Counted from the first letter of the stretch, positions 34,222 through 44,286 are shown. The stretch is DNA of 64,000 bases from Kordiimonas aestuarii (GCF_025574465.1 NZ_JAOBPP010000014.1:82166-146165), one strand, 5' to 3'. Notes: generated from the letters alone by a model not told the origin. Program-made: numbers and translations.

Positions 34222-35031
34222 TTGAAACTCCATATAAAAACGGGTTTGTTGACCATGTTCCTTCGTGCTGCATGCTGCTTGTCTATTGCTGTTTTATTTA
34301 CACCTTCTGCGCAGGCGCAAATGAAGATTGCCGTGCCTGTACTGTCAGGACATTTCGATGAAAACATTGACGGCCGCAGCGCTGCTGCCCTGCGGGCAAT
34401 ATATAGTGAATGTGGAAATTCGGTTGAGTTCATCCCTTACCGCTGGGGACAACACTGGCTGGCTTTCGAGGATGACAAAAGCATAGATGCCGTCGCCCTT
34501 GTCTGAGACGATGCTGGTGTAAGCGGGTTCCCATCCCACGATTTTATTCATCAACGCAACGGCGTTGCCTACCGCGCCGACAAGGGTCTGGATATCGAAA
34601 CGATTGCAGACCTTGAAGGCTTGCGCATCCTGGGTTTTGGCGGGGCTACCAGCATGTTCCCAAGCCTGGCCGAGGCCATCCCCACGCTTGGCAGTTATTG
34701 GGAGGCACCGTCGGGCTTCGCCACGACGCAAGCGCTGGTAAACGGCGATGCCGATGCCTTCATCACCGACGGCCTTATCTTCGCGATCGACTATATGGGG
34801 CGCGTGGATAAAACCGGAGCCACCTATGGCGACGACGCCTGGCCGCGCATGAAATTCACCGCGCTTTTCCCAACGAATGGTGACAAGATGCATTTCCGCG
34901 ATGAAGACGAGCGCGACGAATTCAACGCATGCCTCGACCGGGCACAGGCATCCGGCGCAATTGCCAAAGCCACCAAACCGTATGTGGACCCCTACCGCGA
35001 GATCGTGGACGACCAAGTCCCCAAACAATAA
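34222..35031 (+). pseudogene. Periplasmic solute-binding protein (family 3) interrupted by in-frame TGA
   Basis: One continuous frame of ~269 codons with a single TGA at 34504-34506. The first part has a signal peptide (ends ...FTPSAQA) and 'MKIAVPVLSGHFDENIDG', and stops after 'KSIDAVALV'; the second part resumes 'DDAGVSGFPSHDFIHQRNGVAYRADKG', 'LEGLRILGFGGATSMFPSL' and 'ALVNGDADAFITDGLIFAIDY'. Both halves fit a family 3 extracellular binding protein. A CGA-to-TGA or TGG-to-TGA change would explain it. No frame shift and normal codon use after the stop suggest a recent lesion, a sequence error, or readthrough. Confidence 0.8.
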
Positions 35032-35145
35032 GCCCCACAGCAAACCAGGGCAAAAGCGCGCCTGTCGGATCATGGCAGGGCAGGTCATGCCAAGTCAGGG
35101 ACGGGCGCACCATGGCTATCCACACCCGTAACCTCGTCAAAGCAA

Positions 35146-36312
35146 TTACTTTTGCCCTTCCTCTGGTGTTTCCTCGGCAGGCCGGTCCGCGTATTCTTCC
35201 ACGCTCACACTACCGCCCCGTTTGGATTTTTTGCGCCGGATGTCCATGACATATTCCATCACATGCGGCGGCACCCTGCCCCAGCCCTTGCCGCCCGCAG
35301 ATGCAGCAAAGTTTGACCACTCCGGCCCTGATCCGGCGGTTTGCAGCGCCGCCGTGTTCGTCGCGTTCGGGTTGACATCCCTTGGCACGCCCTCAAAAAG
35401 GTCCGCGATGTAATAGTCCGATGTCGTCATGTTTATCTCGTCCGCGCCACGGATACGCCCGGCGTAATACAGGTCGGCATACTTGGCAAGATGCGCACGA
35501 AGTTCCCTCTCGCCGCCCGGGAACAAGGCTATATTGTCCTCGTAATATGTTGAGATACGCAGCGCATTCCCACGCATTCTGGCCCCCCTGTTGGAGTTGA
35601 TAAACTCCACCGCATTCTGCTTGAGGAGGTCATAGACATTTGCGGATGTAAAGGCCTCCCGCAGGATATTCGGCCCGCCGACGTAGCCCTGCCATAAACC
35701 ATACACCACCAGCGGGTCCTGCCATTTTTCAACGAGGATATCGTGGTGAATATCATCAAGCGACAATCGTACGCCCGCCACGTTCAAAAGCTTCTTGTCG
35801 CGGATTTTTGCCATCACACGGCGGATTTCCTGTTCAGGGTATCGCTTGGCAAGTTGTTCAACCACGGTCACGTTATAGAGGTTCAGCCAATAGGCCGGTT
35901 GCTGGTTGCGGGTCCATTCCGCCATGGGCACGGCGCCAGGCAGCGCTTCAAGTTCGCGCCGCAGGACGGAAACTGCCTCGAGGTTCTTACCCTCAAATGC
36001 CGGGAAATGCAGCCGGTTACCCTCAAGCCGCGTGCTCGAGGTATTGACCTTGACGATCAGACGACCCGGCTGCGGCGCGGGTGACGGTGCAGAGCGACGG
36101 TCAGACATGCCTGCGTCAAAAACGGTGGCACGCAGAATATAGGACCAGTCATCATAGGTGATATCGACACTTTCGGCCGTGGCCTGCCCGCGGAAGGGTT
36201 CCGGCACGTTGCCGGTGTCCGCCAGTACAGCAGCCGGGGAAAAAAGCAGCAGCAGGGCTGAGAAAAATGAACCAATAGACCAGCCAACAGAGGTTGCCGC
36301 CTTATTTCTCAT
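35146..36312 (-). CDS. DUF547 domain protein (downstream paralogue)
   Basis: 388 residues from ATG 36312 (AGGAGGAACAGGAAG upstream), overlapping the preceding gene by 11 nt. Signal peptide (ends ...PAAVLADTG), then the DUF547 domain: 'MAEWTRNQQPAYWLNLYNVTVVEQLAKRYP', 'LSLDDIHHDILVEKW', 'DPLVVYGLWQGYVGGPNI', 'NAVEFINSNRGARM'. The C-terminus is basic then acidic ('RRKKSKRGGSVSVEEYAD'). Plainly a tandem duplicate of the upstream gene. DUF547 proteins are of unknown function, possibly cysteine-protease-like folds. Confidence 0.92.
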   Translation of the reverse strand: MRNKAATSVGWSIGSFFSALLLLFSPAAVLADTGNVPEPFRGQATAESVDITYDDWSYILRATVFDAGMSDRRSAPSPAPQPGRLIVKVNTSSTRLEGNRLHFPAFEGKNLEAVSVLRRELEALPGAVPMAEWTRNQQPAYWLNLYNVTVVEQLAKRYPEQEIRRVMAKIRDKKLLNVAGVRLSLDDIHHDILVEKWQDPLVVYGLWQGYVGGPNILREAFTSANVYDLLKQNAVEFINSNRGARMRGNALRISTYYEDNIALFPGGERELRAHLAKYADLYYAGRIRGADEINMTTSDYYIADLFEGVPRDVNPNATNTAALQTAGSGPEWSNFAASAGGKGWGRVPPHVMEYVMDIRRKKSKRGGSVSVEEYADRPAEETPEEGQK

Positions 36313-37459
36313 CTTCCTGTTCCTCCTCAAATTCTTCCACGCTGACCTGGCCTTCGCGCTTGGCTTTACGCTCCCTGATCTTCTGCAGGTATTCCATCAC
36401 AAAACCCGGGGCAGGACTATTATAGTGTCGGTCCATTGTTGCAGTCATCCATTCAGCAAGGTCCGCCGCAGGCCCTCCACCGGTCAATGCCTCCGCAATT
36501 GCAGCAGAATTACCGGCGTTCGGATTGACGTCCCTGCGGTACCCCTGAAACAGGTCGGCGATGTAATAGTCGCCTGTGGTAGCCCGCACATATTTGGCCG
36601 CCTGGAAACGTTCCGCATACCCGGGCTCGGCATAGGACACAATATGGGCTTTCAGATCATCCGGCCCGTTCGGGAACAACGCGATGTTGTCGGAATAGAT
36701 TTCCGCCACCCGCAGGGTATCGCCGTCCATCCGCGCACCACGGTTGGAGTTGATAAACTCCACCGCATTGTCCCGCAGTTGCCGATAAACGCTTGCCGCC
36801 GTATAGGCTTCGGGCCGGATATTGGGGCTGCCAACAAAACCGTGAAACAAGCCATACATCACCAGCGGATCGCGCCAGCCGGGGATCAGAATATCATGAT
36901 GGATATTGTTCAGTGACAGGCTGACACCCGCCACGGTCAATAGCGGTTCGTCCAGAAGACCGGTCCGGCCACCGCGACCATAAAGCAGAGAGCGCAGTTC
37001 CTGTGCCGGATAGCGTTCGGCCAGCGCTTCAACAAGCCGGATGTTATAGAGATTAAGCCAGTACGCCAACTGCTGTTTTTTGGTCCATTCCGCCATCGGA
37101 ATAGCATCAGGCATGGCTTCAAGTTCCACCCGAATACGTTTCAGCGCGTCCAGGTTTTCGCCCTCGAACGCGGGAAAATAAATCCGGTTGCCTTCAAAAC
37201 GCAGGCTGCTTGTATTGCCCTTGACAATGCGGCGGCCAATCCCCGGCTCTGGCGGCGCAGCATACGCCCGGTCCGACAGGCCGGCCTCAAAGACCGTGAC
37301 CTTCAGGATGTAAGACCAGTCATCATAGCGGATATCAACCGCCTGCTCGGTTGCGGGGGGCGCTTGAAGCGCTGCGATTTGAGGATTTTCGGCATTCGCT
37401 GCGGCAAGCGCCCCAGTGCACAGCAAAAAAAGAAGCATCAAGGATGCGGCATGTTTCAT
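36302..37459 (-). CDS. DUF547 domain protein (upstream paralogue)
   Basis: 385 residues from ATG 37459 (GGGGGGAT upstream); a longer frame to 37708 runs through the neighbouring promoter and is not credible. Signal peptide (MKHAASLMLLFLLCTGALAA). DUF547 core: 'MAEWTKKQQLAYWLNLYNIRLVEALAERYP', 'VSLSLNNIHHDILIPGW', 'DPLVMYGLFHGFVGSPNI', 'NAVEFINSNRGARM'. C-terminal 'RERKAKREGQVSVEEFEEE'. It forms a coupled pair with its paralogue and is divergent from the siderophore receptor gene. Confidence 0.92.
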   Translation of the reverse strand: MKHAASLMLLFLLCTGALAAANAENPQIAALQAPPATEQAVDIRYDDWSYILKVTVFEAGLSDRAYAAPPEPGIGRRIVKGNTSSLRFEGNRIYFPAFEGENLDALKRIRVELEAMPDAIPMAEWTKKQQLAYWLNLYNIRLVEALAERYPAQELRSLLYGRGGRTGLLDEPLLTVAGVSLSLNNIHHDILIPGWRDPLVMYGLFHGFVGSPNIRPEAYTAASVYRQLRDNAVEFINSNRGARMDGDTLRVAEIYSDNIALFPNGPDDLKAHIVSYAEPGYAERFQAAKYVRATTGDYYIADLFQGYRRDVNPNAGNSAAIAEALTGGGPAADLAEWMTATMDRHYNSPAPGFVMEYLQKIRERKAKREGQVSVEEFEEEQEDEK

Positions 37460-37630
37460 GTATATATCCCCCCGGACCAATTGACGTGCTGCGTACAATA
37501 TTGCGCCAAAATATATACCATGGGAAGTATTTTTGTTACCGCCGATAGCGACGCCACCATTAATGGGCCCTTCCGCGCTGACCTGCGCAGGCCAGTCCCA
37601 AGGGATGACATGAGCCACAATATGCGTTTT

Positions 37631-37676
37631 TAAGAATAATTCGCAAAAAGTGTATTGCAATTGATAGTTATTCTTA
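37631..37676. promoter_or_regulatory. Fur-like site(s) upstream of the siderophore receptor
   Basis: TAAGAATAATTCGCA (37631-37645) matches a TGCGAATNATTCGCA-type dyad at 12 of 14 defined positions, and TGATAGTTATTCTTA (37662-37676) matches TGATAATNATTATCA at 11 of 14. TAAGAATAA and TTATTCTTA form a perfect 9-bp inverted repeat across the region. This fits iron control of the receptor/PepSY pair; comparison with Fur consensus is from memory. Confidence 0.5.
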
Positions 37677-37710
37677 TTATTAGCTTGCCCCATATCAGGG
37701 AGCACCACTC

Positions 37711-39858
37711 ATGAGCATTTCATCACCACAGACTTTCCTGCGCGGCGCCAGTGTCGCTGCGCTTCTCACTGCCGCGCTTCCCCTTGCGGCAATGGCACAA
37801 TCCAGCGCCGACACAAACGCAGACGACAATGTTGAGGAAATCATCGTGACCGGCCGGGCACAGGCGCTGTACCGCGTATCCGAGACCGGCGTGGCCCGCG
37901 GCGCGGGTGACCCGATGGATATCCCGCAAGCCGTCAGCATCATCAACGAGGCGCTGATTGCCGATCAGGGAGCCCGCGACATGACGGACCTCTACCGCAA
38001 CATCGCCGGCATCACGACCTTCAGCTACTCGGGCGTCACCTTCCGCGGCTTCCGGCAGGATCAGGTTTTTTATGACAGCCTGCGCGGCAACCCGTTCATC
38101 GCCTTCTCCGTGCCCAAGCTTTTCAACATCAAGCGCGTTGAAGTCCTCAAGGGTCCGGCAGGTATGCTGTATGGCCCCGGTGAGCCCGGTGGCCTGATCA
38201 ACTATGTGACCAAAACCCCGACGGATGAGCTTGAAGCCCAGGCCGCCGTGACCGCGGGCAACTATAACCGCTATGGCGCATCGGGCGAGGTATCAGGTCC
38301 CCTCAACCGGTCCGGCACCATCCTTGGCCGCGTCGGCGCCTTCTATGAAACCATGGACCCATTCCGCAACAACACCGAAGACCAATCGGTTATCCTTGAC
38401 GCGGGCCTGACGTTCAAAATGGGCGAAACGGCGCGCCTGATCACCCAGGTCACACACTATGACCAGGATATGCAGGGCGCACGCCTGCGCGGAGTGCCGA
38501 CGGATGACGACGGCAACTTCCTCACCGACATCAGTTGGAACGCCAATGAGAAAACCGACTTCCTTGACCTCAAGGCCTCGGTTTATCAGGCGCGCTTTCA
38601 GGCGGAACCCGCTGACGGCGTGACGACGGAAGTTGGCATGCGCTACTTCGATGCGCTTGAGCGCCAGCAGTATCACGAACCGCGCGGGCTGATTGATACC
38701 GACGATGACGGTGTGATGGATAGTTCCCTGCGCGAACTCAGGGACCAGCAGCGCGAGACAGACGGCCTCACCATCTCCGGCACCGCGACCTATACACACA
38801 AACTGGGCGGCATGGATAACAAGATCCTCGTCGGCGGTGACTGGTACCGCGAAAACTCAAGCTTCTGGGCGCACACGGTTACCAGGGATGACGTACCTAT
38901 CCTCGCGCTCGACAATCCGGTCTATGGCCTCTCGGGCGCCCAGTTCTACGACCTTGACGCCCTGCCGCTCCGCGAGACTGAAGCACAAAGCACCAAATAC
39001 GGCTTTTATCTGCAGGACCAACTCAGCCTGACTGACCAGTTCACCATTGTCGGTGGCCTCCGCTACGATGCCTACAAGGACCAAGACACCATTGGCGGCG
39101 CCAACTATGACGACCACGAGGTCGCCTACCGCGCGGGTCTTGTTTATAAGCCGCAGGAAGACATCTCGCTTTATGCAAGCTGGTCCGAAAGCTTCGAGCC
39201 ACAAAGCATCGGCAGCCAGGACCCGCTCGCGGGTGGGCCGTTCAACCCGGTAACGGGTGAGCAGATCGAAGCAGGCATCAAGGTCGCACTTATGGAAGGC
39301 CGGTTGCAGGCCAGCGCCGCCGTCTACCAGATCAAACGCCAGAACCTCTTGCAGCTTGATCCGAACGGCGACAGCTCTGACGGCGTGGATGATCAGGCCC
39401 CCATCGGGGAGGTGACCGCCAAGGGCTTTGATATCGAACTCGCAGCTGACCTCACGGACCACTGGGTGCTGACCGCCAACTATGGCTATAACGACACCAA
39501 AATCACCGGCACGGTGGAAGGCCAGTCGCTTTCCAACGCTGTCGGTGACCGCTTCGCGAACTCGCCAAAACATCAGGCGGGCCTTTGGACCCGTTACGAA
39601 TTTACCCCCATCGACACCACTTTTGCGTTTGGTGCGGAATATGTGTCCAAGCGGGTGAGCATCGACGGCCAGACCGTGAAGGGCTATACCATTTTCGATA
39701 CGTCGGTTATTCACCAGTTCACGGAGCGGGTGTCGGTCATGCTACGGGTGGATAACATCTTCAACAAGGAATATGCCTCGTCCGGCTTTATTGCGCGCGA
39801 CGGCCATTTCCCCGGTGAACCCCGCACGGCCTTCATTGAGCTGAAGTGGAAACTTTAG
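37711..39858 (+). CDS. TonB-dependent siderophore receptor
   Basis: 715 residues. Signal peptide (ends ...PLAAMAQ), TonB box-like 'VEEIIVTGRAQ', plug domain (~50-160: 'DPMDIPQAVSIINEALI', 'ITTFSYSGVTFRGFRQDQVFYD', 'KRVEVLKGPAGMLYGPGEPGGLINYVTK') and a 22-strand barrel ending in '...PRTAFIELKWKL'. The plug text is that of ferric-siderophore receptors of the FhuE/FpvA group, but no N-terminal signalling domain is present. The next gene, 9 nt downstream, is a PepSY membrane protein, a usual partner in ferric-siderophore reduction. Confidence 0.95.
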   Translation: MSISSPQTFLRGASVAALLTAALPLAAMAQSSADTNADDNVEEIIVTGRAQALYRVSETGVARGAGDPMDIPQAVSIINEALIADQGARDMTDLYRNIAGITTFSYSGVTFRGFRQDQVFYDSLRGNPFIAFSVPKLFNIKRVEVLKGPAGMLYGPGEPGGLINYVTKTPTDELEAQAAVTAGNYNRYGASGEVSGPLNRSGTILGRVGAFYETMDPFRNNTEDQSVILDAGLTFKMGETARLITQVTHYDQDMQGARLRGVPTDDDGNFLTDISWNANEKTDFLDLKASVYQARFQAEPADGVTTEVGMRYFDALERQQYHEPRGLIDTDDDGVMDSSLRELRDQQRETDGLTISGTATYTHKLGGMDNKILVGGDWYRENSSFWAHTVTRDDVPILALDNPVYGLSGAQFYDLDALPLRETEAQSTKYGFYLQDQLSLTDQFTIVGGLRYDAYKDQDTIGGANYDDHEVAYRAGLVYKPQEDISLYASWSESFEPQSIGSQDPLAGGPFNPVTGEQIEAGIKVALMEGRLQASAAVYQIKRQNLLQLDPNGDSSDGVDDQAPIGEVTAKGFDIELAADLTDHWVLTANYGYNDTKITGTVEGQSLSNAVGDRFANSPKHQAGLWTRYEFTPIDTTFAFGAEYVSKRVSIDGQTVKGYTIFDTSVIHQFTERVSVMLRVDNIFNKEYASSGFIARDGHFPGEPRTAFIELKWKL

Positions 39859-39867
39859 GGGGCGCCC

Positions 39868-41127
39868 ATGGGCCAGACAGTTTCGGGAAAGCAACCAAAA
39901 AAACGGTCGCTATGGTGGGTTGTTCATCACTGGGCAGGATTGAAGGTGAGCCTGTTTCTCACCTTCATTCTGGCCACGGGCACCCTTGCAACGCTTTCCC
40001 ACGAGATTGACTGGCTCATGATCCCTGAAATGCGGGCGGAGTCCGAGAACCTGCCGCCCGCGAGCTGGGGCCAGATGTACGACAGCGCCAAAGCCGCCGT
40101 GCCTGAGGGCCGGATTGAGCGTATAAGCGCGCCGTATGACTTCTTTTTCGCCGCCGAAGCCATCGCGCTTGATTCCAGCGGTAACCGTATACGGGTGCAG
40201 ATCAATCCCTACTCCGCTGATGTTCAGGGCGTCACATCCTGGTTCAATGCCCAGCGCCTGTTCCGCGAACTGCACCGCCACCTGATGGTGCCGGTCAAGG
40301 TTGGGCTGCCCTTTGTCGCCATCCTTTCCGTTCCCATGCTGGCCTCGCTTGTCACAGCTTTCTGGGTTTACAAAAAATGGTGGCGCGGCTTTTTTCGCCT
40401 GCCTCGCCTCCGGCTTCCGGGGCGCGGCAAACGTATGGGCGATGCCCGGCGCTTCACCGGCGACCTACACCGCTTTGCCGGTCTGTGGAGCCTGTGGTTC
40501 ATCGCCGTTATAGGCGTAACCGGGCTGTGGTATCTGGTGGAATGGGGTGGTGGTGGCGCCCCCGGCGCGCTCAAACCTGTGCGCAACCTACCTGTGGCCG
40601 CGCTGGACGGCGATAAACTGGACAGGCTGGTTACATCTGCGCAAGCCGCTTACCCGACCCTTCACGTTACCTCGCTTTATTTCCCCAACAACAAACGCGG
40701 CGGTGTTGTTGTCATGGGACAGGCCGACGCCGTCCTGATGCGCGAACGCGCGAATGCCGTGCTGGTTGACCCGGAAACGGGCCAGGTTGTGCAGATACAA
40801 AAGGGCGAAGACCTGAGCGTGCATCAGCGTATCGCGGAAGGGTCCGATCCCCTGCACTTCGGTACCTGGGCGCAAGGGCATTCGCTCAGTTTTGGTGTCC
40901 GGCTGTTGTGGTTCGCTTTTGGCGCTATCCTCACAGGCCTTGGTATCACAGGGGTGATGATCTTCTCCATGCGGCTCAAGCCTGCTGACCGGCCTGCAAA
41001 AATAACAGAACCCGGCTTTCTTGGCGACATGTGGCGCGGCATGGGTCGCTTCCGCATCCCGGCACTTCTGCTTGCGCTGCTCGGCCTTGCGATGGCGGCA
41101 TATAATATCAGCGTCGCCATCGCCTGA
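39868..41127 (+). CDS. PepSY-associated TM (PiuB-like) protein
   Basis: 419 residues with four or five membrane helices (about 27-48, 148-170, 202-222, 350-372, 392-412). 'WWVVHHWAGLKVSLFLTFILATGTLATLSHEIDWLM', 'FRELHRHLMVP' and 'TGDLHRFAGLWSLWFIAVIGVTGLWYL' (quoted in part) give the conserved His pairs of the PepSY_TM family, some members of which are ferric-siderophore reductases. Nine nt after the siderophore receptor stop, so the two are one operon. Confidence 0.92.
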   Translation: MGQTVSGKQPKKRSLWWVVHHWAGLKVSLFLTFILATGTLATLSHEIDWLMIPEMRAESENLPPASWGQMYDSAKAAVPEGRIERISAPYDFFFAAEAIALDSSGNRIRVQINPYSADVQGVTSWFNAQRLFRELHRHLMVPVKVGLPFVAILSVPMLASLVTAFWVYKKWWRGFFRLPRLRLPGRGKRMGDARRFTGDLHRFAGLWSLWFIAVIGVTGLWYLVEWGGGGAPGALKPVRNLPVAALDGDKLDRLVTSAQAAYPTLHVTSLYFPNNKRGGVVVMGQADAVLMRERANAVLVDPETGQVVQIQKGEDLSVHQRIAEGSDPLHFGTWAQGHSLSFGVRLLWFAFGAILTGLGITGVMIFSMRLKPADRPAKITEPGFLGDMWRGMGRFRIPALLLALLGLAMAAYNISVAIA

Positions 41128-41133
41128 TTTCTG

Positions 41134-42693
41134 TTATTCCACCGCAATCTCGCGGCTGCGGATTTCTGCAGCAAAGTCCTGGCAGCGGTTGGCAAGCTCG
41201 TCGGTCCGGCTGGTCAACTGCCTGGCGGCGGCAAATGTAGACTTCACAGACCGGCCGACCTCATCCACCACATCGCTGATCCGGTGCACCTGTTCAGCCG
41301 CTGTTGATGTCTCACCGCTTGCGGTTTGCGCCGCGCGGGCAATCTCGCGCGTGGCGGCGTCCTGTTCCTCAACCGCCGCCGAAATACCGACCGAGTTTTC
41401 AGAGATGTTATTGATGTCGCTTGCGACACGTTCGATCATTTTCACCACCTCTGCACTGATCTCCTGCATCGCGGATAGCTGGTCGGATATCTGCTGCGTA
41501 GCACTGCTGGACTGATTGGCAAGGCTTTTGACCTCGCTGGCCACAACGGCAAACCCCTTGCCAGCTTCGCCCGCGCGGGCAGCCTCGATCGTCGCATTCA
41601 GCGCAAGCAGGTTGGTCTGCGCGGCAATGTCGCTGATGATGTCGATGATGCTGGTGACCTTGTCGGCATAATCCGCCATTTTATGGATGGTTTCCGTGCT
41701 GGCTTTCACATGCTCCAGCGCCTGGCCTGCGATATCGCGGCTGCGTGAGACCTGCTGGCTGATCTCGCTGACGGACGCTGCCATCTGTTCCGCGCTGGCC
41801 GCCACCGAACTGGCGTTCTGCGTGACATTATTGGTCGCGCTTTCCGCCGCATCCACCATGCCGCGCGCGCGACCGCTGGCCTCGTCAAGGGCCTCGCCGT
41901 CTTTCTCAAGCAGGCTTGTGGTATCAATAATGTCGCCCGCAAGGGTGCCAATGACATTTTCAAACTCGTCCGCAAGCTGGTTGAGCTGTGCCCGCGCGTC
42001 GGCAAGGCTGCTTTCCCGTTCCGCCTTGCGCTGCTCCAGCAGGCGGTTGTTGTCGGCCTGCACCTCCTTCGCTTCAGCGAGGGCAGAATCGGACGCAGCT
42101 TTGGCCTCCTCCGCTGCGCGCACGGCGGCCTCGGCCTGCCGCGCCTGCGCCATGGCTTCTGAATGCGCCTCGTCCGCCTCCCCAAACACCTTGGACAATT
42201 TCAGTGACAACCACATCAAAACAAAGGTTTCAAAGACCACAATAACGGCGTGCAACACGACACGCAGAAAACTTGCACCCTCAGGGAAAACCCATGCGGG
42301 CATGATGATGTTGAGAAGCAGGTGGTGAGCTGCCGTCACACCGGCCGCGACCACAATGGCGCGCCAGTCCAGTATCGCTGTCACCATCGCAAGGGCAGCA
42401 AAGAAATACATATGCATGTCGATCTGCCAAGGGTGGCCCCGAAAGACAAACACCAATATCGCGGCCTGCAGGACATAACCCGCCGCCAGCACATAACGTA
42501 CCGCGGGCGCCTCACCTTGCATGCGGACCATGACAAACCCTGCAAGCGCCAGCACCAGGGACAAGACGCTGCTGGCAATGGTCGCGTCGGCGCCGATAAC
42601 AAAGCCAAGAACCAAAACAAGCGGCACATGCAGAAATTGTCCCAAGGCCAAAGCCCGCATGGCAGACGCCCTCAGTTTATCGAGTGAATTCAT
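41134..42693 (-). CDS. Methyl-accepting chemotaxis protein
   Basis: 519 residues from ATG 42693 (GGAG upstream). An N-terminal block of about six membrane helices (~15-185) without a periplasmic sensor, a coiled coil (~185-255) and the cytoplasmic signalling hairpin with the invariant tip '[40 protein letters not shown]' (tip core [11 protein letters not shown]). No HAMP domain is visible. The multi-helix input suggests sensing of membrane state or a small hydrophobic molecule. It overlaps the start of a small upstream gene's end by 17 nt. Confidence 0.93.
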   Translation of the reverse strand: MNSLDKLRASAMRALALGQFLHVPLVLVLGFVIGADATIASSVLSLVLALAGFVMVRMQGEAPAVRYVLAAGYVLQAAILVFVFRGHPWQIDMHMYFFAALAMVTAILDWRAIVVAAGVTAAHHLLLNIIMPAWVFPEGASFLRVVLHAVIVVFETFVLMWLSLKLSKVFGEADEAHSEAMAQARQAEAAVRAAEEAKAASDSALAEAKEVQADNNRLLEQRKAERESSLADARAQLNQLADEFENVIGTLAGDIIDTTSLLEKDGEALDEASGRARGMVDAAESATNNVTQNASSVAASAEQMAASVSEISQQVSRSRDIAGQALEHVKASTETIHKMADYADKVTSIIDIISDIAAQTNLLALNATIEAARAGEAGKGFAVVASEVKSLANQSSSATQQISDQLSAMQEISAEVVKMIERVASDINNISENSVGISAAVEEQDAATREIARAAQTASGETSTAAEQVHRISDVVDEVGRSVKSTFAAARQLTSRTDELANRCQDFAAEIRSREIAVE

Positions 42694-43042
42694 TGTTCTG
42701 CTCCATCTCAGGACCAAGGCCACCGGTCCATTTTTTCTGTTTTGAGAACTGTGCGCCGCAGCCAGCGGCACCAAAGGGGTCTAGTACCAATATCGCGCCG
42801 TTTGCACGCAGCCTGTTCGGTAAATCGCGGGCATCACTGGCCACAAGAAAAGAACCAGGCAGCCGGCCTTCTGCTACAAAATAGGCATCGGCATTAATGA
42901 TAGACGAGACATGGGCATCCTGCCTCAGGAATGGGTTATACATTGCCAGAACCACGCCGCGTGACGGCGGCACCATACTCATTAATGCGATGGACGACAG
43001 AATAAACGCTGTCATCAGTATAGATGGTATCAAATCCCGCAT
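42677..43042 (-). CDS. Small membrane-anchored protein coupled to the chemoreceptor
   Basis: 121 residues from ATG 43042 with GGGGGA nine nt upstream. One N-terminal hydrophobic segment (~6-24) followed by a soluble domain with '[30 protein letters not shown]' and '[20 protein letters not shown]'. Its stop lies 17 nt inside the chemoreceptor gene, so the two are probably coupled. Codon use looks coding. No family recognised; it may assist or modulate the receptor. Confidence 0.7.
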   Translation of the reverse strand: MRDLIPSILMTAFILSSIALMSMVPPSRGVVLAMYNPFLRQDAHVSSIINADAYFVAEGRLPGSFLVASDARDLPNRLRANGAILVLDPFGAAGCGAQFSKQKKWTGGLGPEMEQNNEFTR

Positions 43043-43185
43043 GTGGCAGAATCCCCCACTTGCTCTCCCGGTCGCACCAATCGTGTCTTCGTTGTGCGAT
43101 GGTTGAAGCCAAATAAGGACTCGCCCCCGCATGCACTATACGTCTGGATAAGTTAATAGATTTAAAACCTTGTCATATTTTGGCG

Positions 43186-44124
43186 TCAGCCGTCGGCGAC
43201 ATGGATAATGTCGCCCAGTTTTTTACGGCACTGCGCGCGCAGGAACTGTGCCATGATGCGGTAAAGCTGGCGTTGAGGCGCTGACGGACGCCACGCCAGC
43301 ACCACTTCCCGGTCTGTCGGGGTCTCATCCAATTCAAGCACCGCGACGTCGTTGCGGGGATGAATTTCCGAGCGCACATAAAGCGCGGGCAGGAACGCAA
43401 GGCCAATGCCGGTGCCGATCATCTGCCGCACAGTGTCGAGGCTGGTGCCCTCATAATCGCGCATGAGGCGTGCGCCATAACGATTGGCCAGCGCCTGCAT
43501 CTGTTCAAAAAGCCGGTGTCGCTCCTCAATCGCCAGCAGCCGTTCGCCCGCGATGTCCTCCGGCTTCACCCTCCCGCGTGTGGCCAGCAAATGCTCAGGC
43601 GGGGCACACAAAAGAAACGGCTCCCCAAACAACAGGTCTTCGGTCAGGCCTGTCACCTCCAACGGACGGGTGGTGAGGATAAGGTCATAGCGCCCGTCCA
43701 GAAGGCCGTTTTCAAGGTCCCGTGGCGGTTCCTCGCGCACATAAAGCCTGAGCGACGGATACTCGGTGTGAATATCCGAGATCACATCCGGCAGGAAATA
43801 GGGCCCAAGCGTGGACGGCACACCCAACCGGTGGATACCCGACGCACTATCGAGCGAGAAGCGGGCAATATCGCGGATGGCATGCACTTCCTCAAGCGCA
43901 CGTTCAGCATGGGGCATGATGGCGCGGCCGGCCGCTGTCGGAAAGGCCCCGGTGCGGGAACGTTCCAGCAAAATAAGCCCAAGTGCATCTTCAAGCGCCG
44001 CGACCTGAGACGTCACCGTCGGCTGGGACACGCCAAGGCGCTGCGCTGCCTTGCGGAAACTTTTGGCCTGGCATATGGCATGAAAATACTGCAACTGCTT
44101 GATGGTGGGGTGCCCAACGGCCAT
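43186..44124 (-). CDS. LysR family regulator, OxyR-like but without redox cysteines
   Basis: 312 residues. N-terminal helix-turn-helix 'KQLQYFHAICQAKSFRKAAQRLGVSQPTVTSQVAALED' and an effector domain that reads like OxyR: 'GVPSTLGPYFLPDVISDIHTEYPSLRLYVREEP' and 'GTSLDTVRQMIGTGIGLAFLPALYV'. At the OxyR disulfide segment the sequence is 'IEERHRLFEQMQALANRYG': the positions of Cys199 and Cys208 are Arg and Ala. So it should not sense peroxide by that disulfide. Divergent from the carbonic anhydrase/SulP operon, its likely target. Confidence 0.92.
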   Translation of the reverse strand: MAVGHPTIKQLQYFHAICQAKSFRKAAQRLGVSQPTVTSQVAALEDALGLILLERSRTGAFPTAAGRAIMPHAERALEEVHAIRDIARFSLDSASGIHRLGVPSTLGPYFLPDVISDIHTEYPSLRLYVREEPPRDLENGLLDGRYDLILTTRPLEVTGLTEDLLFGEPFLLCAPPEHLLATRGRVKPEDIAGERLLAIEERHRLFEQMQALANRYGARLMRDYEGTSLDTVRQMIGTGIGLAFLPALYVRSEIHPRNDVAVLELDETPTDREVVLAWRPSAPQRQLYRIMAQFLRAQCRKKLGDIIHVADG

Positions 44125-44286
44125 ATTTTTGTGCCTTTTTTATATGATAGCTTTTATCTATCACTAAACACAAAAATCATACAATTGTTTTTATAACCCA
44201 TCCCCCCTAAATCCTGCGGGACAGGCAGCGCACCTCCCCAAGCTTGCGCACGCCTGCCACCACAAAAATATGATGGAGAGGGTTAC

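Noticed and set aside
34504..34560. Selenocysteine at the in-frame TGA
   Set aside because: Family 3 binding proteins are not selenoproteins, and I see no convincing bacterial SECIS hairpin right after the TGA.
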